A program made the position numbers and the translations under genes. A DNA stretch of 48,827 nt from Candidatus Altimarinota bacterium. GTDB taxonomy: Bacteria; Patescibacteriota; Gracilibacteria; BD1-5; UBA6164. This document shows, in pieces, positions 21,044-30,786 of this stretch (position 1 is its first letter; each line of letters begins with the position of its first letter). Below the pieces are notes generated by a model that was given only the letters and a program-made list of their open reading frames with translations, made no database searches and was not told the origin of the DNA. The stretch lies in assembly GCA_002749055.1 (NCBI GenBank), contig PDTW01000028.1:1-48827 (forward strand), given 5' to 3'.

Positions 21044-22258
21044 ATGAATATAAAATCAGATTTTCCAATATTCAAAAATAATCCATGACTTGTATATATG
21101 GATTCAACAGCCACATCTCAAAAACCTTCATATGTTATAGAATGAATAAAACAATATCTAGAAAATTATTATTCAAATATTCATAGATGAAGTTATGATT
21201 TATCAGAAAAGTCAGAATTGTTATATGAAGAATCAAAAAAAGTGATAGCTAAATCTATTTGAGCTAGTAGTTGGAGAGAAATTATTTATTCTTTCAATTC
21301 TACATATGCATCAAATTTATTTATATATTCATTAAAGAGAAGTAATATTTTAAAATCATGAGATAAAGTCTTACTTAGTATGGTTGAACATCATGCAAAT
21401 ATTGTTCCTTGGTTAATCCTGCAAGAAGATTTATGAATAGAAATAGATTATGTTGGTCTTAATGATGATTATTCACTTAATTTTGATGATTTAAAGAAGA
21501 AATTAACTCCAAATGTAAAGCTAGTATCATTTACTCATGTATCAAATATTACTGGAGAAATATTTGATTTAAAAAGAGTTTGAAAAATATTAGATAAACA
21601 GAATGAAAGACCACTTTTTTTAGTTGATGCTTCTCAAAGTATTCCTCATATGAAGGTTGATGTGAAAGATTTGTGATGTGATGCTATGTTTTTTACTTGA
21701 CATAAGGTCATGGCGGATAGTGGAATATGAGTATTATGGTGAAAAGAAGAATTACTAAAAAAATTAAAACCCATATTTTCTTGATGATGAGCGATATCTT
21801 GGGTCAAAAAAGATTCTTTTAAAGAAGCTTGACTACCAGATAAATTTGAGCCCTGAACTCCTAATTTAACTTGAGCAGTAAGTTTACTTAGAGCATTTGA
21901 ATATTTAGAAAATATATGATGATATGAAAAAGTTTTAGAAATTGAAAAAGAACTAAATGTAGAAGTCATAAAAAAATTTAGTAATATAAAGTGAGTTAAA
22001 CTTATTTGATGAATTAATCCAAGTTCAAGAGTCTCAGTTTTTAGTTTTGTTGTTGAATGAATTCATTCTCATGATATAGCTGATTATTTAGCTGATAATA
22101 ATATATGCATTAGAGCATGACAGCATTGTGCTGAACCTTATATGAGAGAGTTATGACTAAATCACACTTGTAGAATGAGTTTATATATATACAATACTCT
22201 TGAAGATGTTAATAAATTTTTTGAAGTGTTAGAGAAAGCAATTAAAATTCTAAAATAA
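21044..22258 (+). CDS. sufS: Cysteine desulfurase SufS type (404 aa)
   Basis: PLP-dependent class V fold: VYMDSTATSQKPSYVIEGIK at the N terminus, VEHHANIVPW, DASQSIPHMKVDVKDLGCDA, the PLP lysine in FTGHKVMADSGIGVLWGK, and the catalytic cysteine in RAGQHCAEPYMRELG. Motif spacing is SufS rather than IscS. It removes sulfur from cysteine for Fe-S cluster assembly, passing it to the scaffold encoded 7 bases downstream. Preceded by a weak TTGAAA/TATACT pair at 20986-21012 with a short 15-base spacer. Confidence 0.95.
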
Positions 22259-22265
22259 TAAAATA

Positions 22266-22667
22266 ATGTACAATGAAACAATAGTTTTCTATTCAAAAAC
22301 ACCTCCTAATAAATGAATATTATGAGATTTTGATATAGAGTTTTGGGAAAAGAATAGGACTTGTTGAGATGATTTAAAAGTTTATTTAAAAATAAATTCT
22401 GATAATACTATAGCTAATTGGTCTTTTGAATGAGATACAGCCATAATTACTACTGCTTGTGCTAGTATTTTTTGAGAGTCCATTATTTGAATGAAATTAG
22501 AAGAGGTTTTAACTTTAGATTATGATTATATAGAAAATCTTATATGAATGCCTGTAAGTAGTAGAAGAAAAAATGCATCTGTTCTTTGATTATTAACTAC
22601 TAGAAATGCTATTCATAAATATTTATGAGATAATAATCTAGATACATTTGATGATCTAGTAAAATAA
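22266..22667 (+). CDS. sufU: SufU/IscU-type Fe-S scaffold or sulfurtransferase, lacking the third Cys (133 aa)
   Basis: Recognisable from the first Cys block NRTCGDDLKVYLKI (Cys and Asp ligands as in SufU CGD) and the second TACASIFGESIIGM. In the third block, where SufU/IscU carry a Cys in the pattern SRxKCA, this protein has SRRKNASVLG: Asn (codon AAT) replaces the Cys. The family insert is retained. Paired with sufS. Zinc/Fe-S ligation and acceptance of sulfur should therefore differ from the standard enzyme, or another residue substitutes. A MITE remnant follows the stop codon at once. Confidence 0.85.
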
Positions 22668-22668
22668 A

Positions 22669-22707
22669 TAATTTTTTTCTAGATTTGGAGTTTTTTCAGA
22701 TGTTCCT
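22669..22707. mobile_element. MITE-like repeat, copy B (right-end remnant, ~39 bp)
   Basis: TTTCTAGATTTGGAG and TTTTTTCAGATGTTCCT match the right half of copy A (6166-6200) and the reverse complement of the left end of copy C (36030-36060). The left part is missing. The flanking trinucleotide is TTA (22708-22710), the same as on both sides of copy C. It begins just after the sufU stop codon. Confidence 0.7.
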
Positions 22708-22812
22708 TTAGATAGAATTTATTGAAAGTATTTCGTTATTCATAATAATAATTATTATTTCCTTAAAAATAGTAAATATAAAAAATTATTATAATTACTA
22801 TTTTTACATTTT

Positions 22813-22854
22813 AATTAAAAAACTGCCAATTTAATGTTTGGCAGTTTTTTAATT
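22813..22854. terminator. Intrinsic terminator of rplA (and of sufSU from the other side)
   Basis: AATTAAAAAACTGCCAA (22813-22829), an 8-base loop, and TTGGCAGTTTTTTAATT (22838-22854) give a 17-bp perfect stem with a T run on each strand, centred between the convergent sufSU and rplA transcripts. Confidence 0.9.
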
Positions 22855-22864
22855 ATTTTCTAGT

Positions 22865-23563
22865 TTATTTTTCTTCAGTATTCATATTTAGTTTTATAGA
22901 AGGTCCCATAGAATTACAAATATAAACAGAATTTATATATTTACCTTTTGATCAACTAGGTTTTACTTCATTTACAACATTTAAAAAGTGTTCTAAATTT
23001 TGAACTAACTTATCTTTTCCAAATGATAATTTTCAAAATATAGAGTGGATATTTCATTGTTTATCAGTTTTAAATTCAAATTTTCAAGCTGCTATTTCTT
23101 TTACAACAGCTAATAAATCTTCTCAAACAGTTCAAGTTTTAGGATTTGGCATTAAACCTTTTGGTCATAAAATTCTAGCTATTTTTCATAAATTTCTCAT
23201 CATTGAAGGAGTTGAAACACATATATCAAAATCAGGACTAACATTTCATTTTGCCAAATCTTCTATATATTCTTCATCTCATACTATAGAAGCTCATGCA
23301 TTTTTTAATTCTTCAGCAGATACATTATCTGTAAATGCACATATCTTAGGTACTTTACCACTTCAGTTTGGTAAAGTTATTGTAGTTCTAATCATTTGAT
23401 CTTGATATTTAGGATCAAGATTTAGATTTAAATGAATTTCTACTGTAGGGTCAAATTTTACAGTATTAGTTTTTTCAAGTAATTCAACAGCCTCATTTAT
23501 GCTGTAAGCCATATCTTCTTTTATAAATTCAACAGCTTTTTTATATTTTTTTCCTCTTGCCAT
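22865..23563 (-). CDS. rplA: 50S ribosomal protein L1 (232 aa)
   Basis: MARGKKYKKAVEFIKEDMAY begins a full-length L1; conserved blocks are VEIHLNLNLDPKYQDQMIRT, STPSMMRNLGKIARILGPKG and LMPNPKTGTV. L1 forms the mobile stalk at the E site. It stands alone: rplK, the usual upstream partner, is not present. L1 is one of the ribosomal proteins reported missing from some CPR lineages, so its presence is useful for placing the organism. Confidence 0.96.
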
Positions 23564-23642
23564 AATAATTTTTTAATAATAAAAAGGTAATAATGAGTCT
23601 CTTATTGGAGATTCTTCCTTAAAATGTTGATTTATTATATAA

Positions 23643-23677
23643 AAAAAAATAAAAAAGTAAAACTTTTTTATTTTTTT
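23643..23677 (-). terminator. Terminator overlapping the stop of the HARE-HTH gene
   Basis: AAAAAAATAAAAAAGT, loop AAA, ACTTTTTTATTTTTTT: a 16-bp A/T-rich stem. The TAA stop of the upstream minus-strand gene (23668-23670) lies inside the stem. The rest of the 104-base gap to rplA shows nothing else I recognise. Confidence 0.65.
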
Positions 23678-24726
23678 ATTTGATAATAATTTCTTCAGAC
23701 CCTTTCAATTAACTTTTTATTTTGTAAGTTCATATATATGGTTGTCTTTTTTACATTTCTAGTTTTTAAAACTTCATTAGTGATTTCTTCAGTAGTCATT
23801 GGGGCATTTTTCTTTTCCATCACACTTAATATAACATCAATTACATTTCAAGGTTTATATCACCACTCCTTTAATGCATATATTCATCTACCAATAAGAA
23901 CAAATTCATCATTTCTTATAAGCTCATTATGAATTGTGTTAAGTTTTACCTTATCTCAAAGTACATTTGTTATTTTATTAGATATATCAATAAAATGCAT
24001 TGGTAATTTTTCCTTCTTCATAACATAAATAGCTTTATGTTTTAGTGTTTTAGGATTTAAAATTTTCCATTTAGTTAATGCTACTAAGTTTTCTTCTCAT
24101 TTAACCACATCCTCAAAAATACTAAGTACAGAATCTATTAGTACTATATTTAGATTTTTTATATTTGTTCTTAGATTCTTAATTATCAATTCATATAAAT
24201 TTTCTTTTTTCATAACATCCTTTTTCTTTCTAAGGATATTATAAGCTTCTTTATGAATAAGTTCAATATCTTTTTTTGATGTTATACTTGGTAAAAAGAA
24301 ATAAGTTTTAGCTCAAAGTTTAGGTTTTGATTTAACTATTTCAAAGTCAGATTGTATTATTATATCTAAGATTGAAGAATTTATATTTTTTGTTAATTCC
24401 AAATCTTTTATAACCAAAGAAAGTAGTAATTCCCTAGTTATTACTCATCAATGTGTCTCAATTATTTTTTTAGTACTTTCTTGTATAGGATACAAAATAG
24501 TAGTTTTTACAATTCTTCATATTTTCTTTATTCAAGAATCTTCAATTTGTCTAATTCTTTCTCTAGTTACAGATGGACTAAAAGAATCTCCAATATTTTG
24601 TAGAGTTTCCTTTTCTCAATTTATTCATAGTCTTCTCTCCATAACATTTCTCTCTTTTTCAGACAGAGATAAGAGTATTTCATTAAAAGAATTAATAACT
24701 TTTGTTTTATTTAATGCTAATGACAT
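23668..24726 (-). CDS. Sigma-70 region-4-like / HARE-HTH regulator (352 aa)
   Basis: The N terminus resembles sigma region 4: LSEKERNVMERRLGINGEKE then TLQNIGDSFSPSVTRERIRQ IED, the -35-binding helix-turn-helix of sigma-70 factors. The C terminus (about residues 245-352: MHFIDISNKITNVLGDKVKL, FVLIGRGIYALKEWGYKPG and NVKKTTIYMNLQNKKLIERV) looks like a HARE-HTH domain, as in the RNA polymerase delta subunit. No regions 2 or 3 are visible. Such region-4 plus HARE-HTH proteins occur in CPR genomes and are likely transcription factors acting at RNA polymerase; target genes are unknown. Confidence 0.75.
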
Positions 24727-24820
24727 TTTTTTATGTATTTAAGTTATATTTGTGTTTTTCGTCATGGAAAACTCAGACAAGTATTATATAAGATATAGTT
24801 ATTTTATATAAAAAGTCAAA

Positions 24821-25411
24821 TTAAAATGGTAATTTCATATTACTATTTTTATTTCTATTATTGCTATATTTACTTTTGTCTTCTGCTTCATTTATATATG
24901 ATGCATTTTCTTTGTTATAATCTTTTTTCATCATAATTCATCATACTATAATTATAATGCTTCAAGTTAATCATAATATAGATCATTTTCATAAAATTAT
25001 ATCTTTTGAAAATGATAATAATGATTTTATAAATATAATAGAGTGAATAGATAAAATTGCTATAAAAAATCAAATAAATATTATTATAGTATAGTCTTTA
25101 ATTTGTAATCAAGAATACATTTTTATTTTTTCTTTTTTATTTATAGATAAAACTATAAATATAAGAAATAATATTCAAATTAAACTTGTAAATCAAACAT
25201 TTCAAGCCAAGCTTGAAAAAGAATTTTCAAATCATAAATTTTCTAGAAATACTATCCGAGGAGAAAATATTCATATTATAGAGATAATTAATCAAAATAA
25301 TACTACCTTTCAAGGTAATTTTATATTTCAGGTTTTAAATTTAAATATGTTAAGTAATGTAATTATATCTTTTTTTAATCTTCTATTTCTTGCTCTATCT
25401 TTATAGTTCAT
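24821..25411 (-). CDS. Unknown membrane protein, about four TM segments (196 aa)
   Basis: Basic N terminus (MNYKDRARNRRLKKD), then hydrophobic stretches VVLFGLIISIIGIF, FTSLIGILFLIFIVLSI, YTIIIFIGFFIAILSI and LGLTGSIIIIVGGIMM. The hydrophilic C-terminal tail is Asn/Lys-rich. No recognised motif. Transcribed in the direction of the HARE-HTH gene with a 94-base gap, so the two may share a transcript. Function unknown. Confidence 0.6.
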
Positions 25412-25487
25412 TTTTTAATTAATTATTTATTAATAATTTATTATATCCTTTTTACATAATTTTTAGTATAAGTAAAGTTTAATAATA

Positions 25488-25515
25488 TTTACTATTTGGA
25501 TAATTTTATTATAAT
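25488..25515 (+). promoter_or_regulatory. Putative promoter of the pseudopilin operon
   Basis: TTTACT (25488-25493) and TATAAT (25510-25515), 16-base spacer, 32 bases before the first ATG of the operon, in the 135-base gap between divergent genes. Confidence 0.45.
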
Positions 25516-25546
25516 AATTTAATAGCATATTATTTATATATTATTA

Positions 25547-25816
25547 ATGAAAGATAATAAGCCTAAAATAGATAATTTATTCTTTGATTTAATTTTTTTT
25601 CTATTAAGTTTCATTTTTTGAATATTTAAAAGTATAAAAATATTTTTTTCCAGTCAAGGCTTTAAAGGAAAATATAAAAACTATTTTTATGATTTTTTAA
25701 ACTTTATATTTAAATTATGGCCATCTTATTTTTGGAAAGAACCAAGTTTCTCTAAAATAATCAGTTTTTTTTGAGATATGATAAATTATGTTTTTTTATC
25801 TAGTAAAAAAAAGTAG
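25547..25816 (+). CDS. Unknown small protein with a hydrophobic segment (89 aa)
   Basis: One hydrophobic helix (residues 10-32, FDLIFFLLSFIFGIF) followed by an aromatic, Lys-rich tail (KYKNYFYDFLNFIFKLWPSY). Two TGA glycines; stop TAG. It leads the pseudopilin operon, 24 bases before the pseudopilin gene, and may be an accessory assembly protein; that is inference from position only. Confidence 0.5.
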
Positions 25817-25840
25817 AATATTATTTTTAGTTAATTTTTT

Positions 25841-26995
25841 ATGATTTACAACAAAAGTACAAAACTATGATTCACTCTTACAGAAATCATGACTTGAATA
25901 TTGATATTTTCTATAATTATAGTTTCAAGTTTTTCTGCTTATTTTGGTATATTATGAGCAAAGTCAAAGCTTATAGAAAGAACAACAATAGAGAAAAGTG
26001 CATTTTACTTTTCAGAGAAGTTGTTTGAAACCATAAAAAAGTGATGAAATATAGATTATGAAGAGTATTTTAATAGGAGAGTTAGAGGTAATTCTAGTTA
26101 TATGTCTTGACACTATTCTTTACCAACTTGATTTTGAAATTTCTGACATAATTGAATTTTATGAACTTCTTCTTATTGAGCAGGGCATTATTATTGCATA
26201 AGTTGAAATTGAGCATCAAATAAAATTTGAAGTGATTGATGTTTTAACAGTACAAAAAATAATATATCTACCAATGTTTCAAATACAGCTCAGAGATATT
26301 GACAATATTATCTTAATTTTATTGATTATAATTATGATTATGACTCAGATTGATGAGATTATGATTGAGATTGAAACTTTAGAGGTGATGATGATGATGA
26401 ATTTACTTGAGAAGGACCAATTGTTTTCACTTCTTGAACAGATGTAAAAGAATTATATCTGATAAGTAATGATAAAAAAACAAGAACATTTTTTAGGTGG
26501 AATGTTAAACAAGATCCCAATCATCCTAGTTTTCCAGCCACAAGTTGTGATTTTTCATCTCCAGAAACACCTACAGGTTCTTGATGTCTTTGAACAATAG
26601 AATTTCTAAAATTAGATTGAAAAGACTGATGAAATGATCATATAAGTTGAAATAATGATTCTACAGAATATGATTGAGTTGTCGATACATGGCTAATTAA
26701 CGAAGATTTTTCTTCAGTTTCTAATGTTGTTGCTTGAAGCAATAATAATAATTATCGGATACAATTATTTCCAGATGATATTAATGTAAAAGATTTTAAA
26801 TTATTTGTTTATCCAAACAAAGATAGATTAAATGCTTGGAAAGACATTTCTCCAGATGTGAACATTTCTCCTTATATAAAAATCCAGATGATATTGACTC
26901 CTAGTTGGAAAAAAAGAGCGAAAATGAAATCAAAAATTCCAGAAATTCCGCTAAATATGACAATATCTTTATGAAATATATTAAATAACAATTAG
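25841..26995 (+). CDS. Type IV pseudopilin-like protein with Asp-rich insert (384 aa)
   Basis: MIYNKSTKLGFTLTEIMTGI followed by LIFSIIIVSSFSAYFGILGA is a class III signal: short basic leader, Gly-Phe cleavage site and Glu at +5. Prepilin peptidase (encoded at 47588) should cut and methylate it. The large extracellular domain contains Asn/Gly-rich stretches, Cys residues (YYCISGNG, GCFN, SCDFSS, GCLGTIEF) and an acidic run around residues 167-190 (DSDGGDYDGDGNFRGDDDDE) resembling EF-hand-type calcium loops. Much longer than major pilins, so it is a minor or tip pseudopilin or adhesin. Very rich in TGA. Confidence 0.8.
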
Positions 26996-27001
26996 TTTTA
27001 T

Positions 27002-27853
27002 ATGAAAAATAACAAAAAATGATTCTCAATAGTTTTTGCGTTGGTGTTTGTAATTCTTATAACTCTTCTTGTGATTTATATATTAGAATATATAATCCCG
27101 TTTTGAAAAGATGTTAAATGAATAGAAAATTCTTCCAAAGCTTACTATGAAGCTAATAAATGAGTTGAAGATTCTTTATTTTATGCAAGGGAAAATAAAT
27201 TTTTAAATAAAACTGATTCAGCTTGAAATTATGAATATGTTTTAAAAGCAAAAACAGACCCAACTAATACGACTATCCCATTTTTAGCAAAGGGAGATAG
27301 TGACTATGATAAAGATTTTAATATAATAAGTTCTTGAAATCCAGTACAAATGGAAATATGAAATTGAGCTATTTCAAATTGGTCATGAGTGAAATTGCAT
27401 ATTAGAGCACCAAATATTGATTGATGAGGTAATAAGATTCTTACTGGTCCAACAGTTTTGGTCACTTGGAAGCTAATTTCTCCTTCTTGAGTTTTGGACT
27501 GAAAATTATCAGCTTCTGTTCAAACTGAGGTTTACAATGGTAGTTTATGAAGTTTATCCTGAAAGGAGCTAGATTGAACTCCTTGAACTTTAGAAACATA
27601 TTATAATACAAATTGTTCATTTTGAAATAAATGTTCATTAAAATTGTCTGTAGTAAATGAAATTAAGAGCTTGAGTTGAATAATTCTTCCTTATTTAGAA
27701 TGGAAGATAGATTTTACTAATTCTAATACATTGCCCACAAGATTTTTTAGAGTTATTTCTTCTGGTAAATCTTGAACATTTAAGAAAACTTTAAAAATTA
27801 AAAAACCCCAACAATCAGTAATTGAGGCATTCGACTTTACAATAATCCAATAA
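27002..27853 (+). CDS. PilX-like minor pilin / pilus assembly protein (283 aa)
   Basis: MKNNKKGFSIVFALVFVILI and LEYIIPFGKDVKGIENSSKA YYEANKGVEDSLFYARE match the N-terminal helix of PilX-type proteins, in which an Ala/Tyr-Tyr-x-Ala motif follows the hydrophobic helix. The Glu at +5 of true pilins is not present (GFSIV). The remainder is a beta-rich domain of about 200 residues. It follows the pseudopilin gene by 6 bases and probably works with it in pilus initiation or adhesion. Confidence 0.7.
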
Positions 27854-27860
27854 TAACTAT

Positions 27861-28871
27861 ATGAAAATATTTAAAATAGAAGAAAATGATTCTGGTCAGA
27901 GATTAGATAAATTTTTAAAGAAATTATTTCCATCAGCAACAAGAAGTCTTATTTATAAGTTTAATAGAAAAAATAAAATAAAAGTCTTATGAGATGATAC
28001 TTTATGAAAGTACAAGAAAAAGGATAATGATTATAAATTATCTTTATGAGATGAAGTAAAAGTTTTTTTAACAGATGAAGATTTTGAAGAGTTTAAAAAA
28101 GAGCCTAAAAAAAATAAGATTGAGGTAAACAAAAAGTTTGATAAATCTCAAATAATTTATGAAGATAAGTATTTACTTATTGTTAATAAGAATTCTTGAG
28201 TTAATGTTCATCCTTGAGATTTTAAAACAAAAGAAATTTCTTTGATAGATCAGATTCAAGATTATCTTTGAAATAAGTATGATAGTCTTACATTTAAACC
28301 ATCTCTTGTTCATAGAATAGATAGAGATACATCATGAGTACTTTTGATTGCAAAAAATAAAAAACTTTTAATCAAATTAGTAGAAGATTTTAAAAACCAT
28401 AATAATATAAAAAAAACTTATATAGCATTGGTATTATGAAAATTACCTAAAAGACATTGAAAAGTTAGAGATAAATTACTTAGAATTAAAGATTCTAAAG
28501 ATGAAAATAAAGTTAAGATTTCAGATGAATGAAAAGAAGCTTTGACTCATTATAGAGTTTTGAAAGAATATAAATTAAAGACAAAAAATGGTTTTGAACT
28601 TATTTCAAAAGTTGAAGTAGAAATTGAAACTTGAAGAATGCACCAAATAAGAGTTCATTTAGCATACTTGTGAAATCCAGTTATTTGAGATAAAATTTAT
28701 TGAAACAAATCTTTTAACTCATATTTATCAAAAGAGTTTTGATTTTCAAGGCAAGCCTTACATTCATCAAAATTAGAGTTCTTTCACCATATTTTAGATA
28801 AAAAAATGACAATAAAAGCCAATTTAAAAGATGATATGACAAAGTTTTTATCAAAAATGAAAGAAATATAA
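27861..28871 (+). CDS. rluD: RluC/RluD-family rRNA pseudouridine synthase (336 aa)
   Basis: An N-terminal S4-like domain (SGQRLDKFLKKLFPSATRSL) precedes the RluA-family catalytic domain with the active-site Asp in HRIDRDTSGVLLIAKN and the conserved ETGRMHQIRVHLAYLGNPVI GD block. It converts uridines in 23S rRNA to pseudouridine; the exact positions cannot be read from sequence. Only 7 bases after the PilX-like gene, hence probably in the same transcript although unrelated in function. Confidence 0.93.
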
Positions 28872-28895
28872 TTATTAATATATATTCACTATTTT

Positions 28896-30293
28896 ATGAT
28901 TAGCAATAAATTAAATAAAGTATATTCACTATATGAATCTTGAAGGTATAAAGAGGCATTAGATTTGAATAATGAGATTTTAAAGTCTGATCCAAACAAT
29001 ATTTATGCTAAAAGATATTCTTCAATACTAGCTAATAAAATATGAATTTCTTCAAAAAAAGAAATACCAAGAGTTAAATGAAAAAGACTTTCTTGTCCTC
29101 ATTGTAACTCTGCAATATCTGTTACTTGATTAACACAAGAACAACAAAAAAAATTAAAATCAAAAAATTATTCATGATTAGAAATAAAGTGTCCTTATTG
29201 TCATAAAAACTTTGTTTTACAAACTAAAAAAGCTAACTCTATTTTATGAATAAAAGTTTGAGATATAGCAACAATTTGATGAAAAAAATACAGAGTTACT
29301 TGATATGTAGAGTACGAATGAACATGGAATGAATATTATTCTTGAACATTATCAGAATATTGAGAACTAAATTATTTAGAATGGATTCTTGTATGAGATG
29401 ACAAATCATATATATATTTTTCAGAATGAACCTCTTATTATGATTGATGAGAAGAAGAAGAATTCGAAATCTCAAAAAAATATATTCCTCGACACAAAAT
29501 AGTTTCTGATTATGAAAGAAAGTTTACAATAATCTGAAATTCAAAGAAATATTTTGTAGAAATAGATAATGTTAAAGTTAAATCAGTTTATTGAGAAAAT
29601 GCTAAATCATACACTGTATGAGAGAAAGTTGTTTTGTATGATAATTGATTGTTTATAATAGAAAAAGAATGAGCTTGAAGCCAAGAGGAAGTAGGATTTT
29701 ATAAATGAGAAAGTATTACAAAAAAAGAAGCTTGAGAAATTTTTTGAGAAATCGATGCTGTAGATTATACTCTTTGAATGTTAGCATTTTTCTTTGCTTT
29801 ATGATATTTTTGAACAATTGCTGATATAGTTCCTATAAGAATAATTATTTATATAATTTCTATATTGATTTTGTCAATATTTTTATATTTCTATTTTGGA
29901 AATAATAAGAGATTTTCTAAAAGAACAAATATTATTATGTCTTGAATAATAATAATTCCTATACTATGATTTTGAATATTCCATTCTTTTTTTAATTCTA
30001 TATTAGAGAAAAAAGAAAAAGTTTTACTTGAAAATATTTGAATTTCTAGTAAATATGAATTAGATTATTTATATTTACTATCGGATAAAAAAGTTACTTG
30101 AACTACTAGATATGATTATTGATGAGTAAGAACTTTTTATTCAGCTGTTTATTGATTAAAGTTTTCAGTAAAAAATGAAAATGATTTAAAAATTATTGAA
30201 AAAATTAGAGATTTAAAAAATAAAAATTCTTTAAATTTGAATGAAAAAGATATAAATGAAAAATTTTCTTGAACAATTTATAAATTAAAGTAA
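28896..30293 (+). CDS. TPR-like + zinc ribbon + DUF4178-type + membrane protein (465 aa)
   Basis: Order of parts: residues 1-35 TPR-like (LYESGRYKEALDLNNEILKS), residues 64-108 zinc ribbon (CPHC ... CPYC), residues 120-280 DUF4178-type domain (VGDIATIGGKKYRVTGYVEY, YLEWILVGDDKSYIYFSEG, and a second half), then three hydrophobic segments around residues 290-370 and a Lys-rich C-terminal part. DUF4178 proteins have no proven biochemistry; in other bacteria they are found beside DUF350, SpeE/SpeD-like and SPFH or PspA-type genes, which is exactly the context here. Likely a membrane-surface component of that module. Confidence 0.7.
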
Positions 30294-30300
30294 CTTATAT

Positions 30301-30522
30301 ATGTCTAAATATATTATTTTATTTGTTTTACTATGAGTATGAGTTGGATTTGTTTCATCTAAAGTCTCATCCTATACTCCAATATCAAAACAAATAGATT
30401 TAAAAACAATGAGTTTGAAGAAACCGGACTATATTTATAAAAGGTGGAGTGAATGTAAATGAACATGTATAAATTATAGTTCTAGTTCTAGTTATGGTTG
30501 AGGCTCTTATGGTTGAAAATAA
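30301..30522 (+). CDS. Small exported protein with Ser/Gly-rich tail (73 aa)
   Basis: Hydrophobic N terminus (MSKYIILFVLLGVGVGFVSS), a short middle with two Cys (ECKGTC), and a tail SSSSSYGGGSYGGK. It lies 7 bases after the DUF4178-type gene and 25 before the DUF350-type gene. In Actinobacteria a small membrane protein with a Gly/Ser-rich end (DUF4247) occupies a comparable place, but similarity is too weak for me to equate them. Function unknown. Confidence 0.6.
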
Positions 30523-30547
30523 TTTTATATAATAATTACAAAAAAAA

Positions 30548-30763
30548 ATGGATACTGCAGATTTAATTAAAGGTTTAACAGAAAGTATAATTTATTCTCT
30601 TTTGTGAATTTTGATTATGGTTTTATGTTATAATATAGTTGACAAATTTACTAGTTTTTCTATTAGAAAAGAATTAGTTGAAGATGAAAATATAGCATTA
30701 TGAATAATGTTTGCTGGCTTTTTTGTAGCAATTGCTATTATTGTTGCTGCGGCTATTAAATAA
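30548..30763 (+). CDS. DUF350-type small membrane protein (71 aa)
   Basis: Two hydrophobic helices: IIYSLLGILIMVLCYNIVDK and IMFAGFFVAIAIIVAAAI, separated by FSIRKELVEDENIALGIMFA. The KELxxDENxAxGI motif is characteristic of one DUF350 repeat; most relatives have two to four repeats, so this is a half-length version that may pair. The family is linked to envelope stress genes and polyamine-type enzymes but has no established activity. Confidence 0.75.
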
Positions 30764-30786
30764 TTTACTTTTATAAAAATAAAAAT

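Noticed and set aside
26232-26447. Ile/Met-rich ORF in a different frame inside the pseudopilin gene
   Set aside because: It arises from the GAT/GGT-rich Asp/Gly insert of the pseudopilin and has no independent start or conservation signal.
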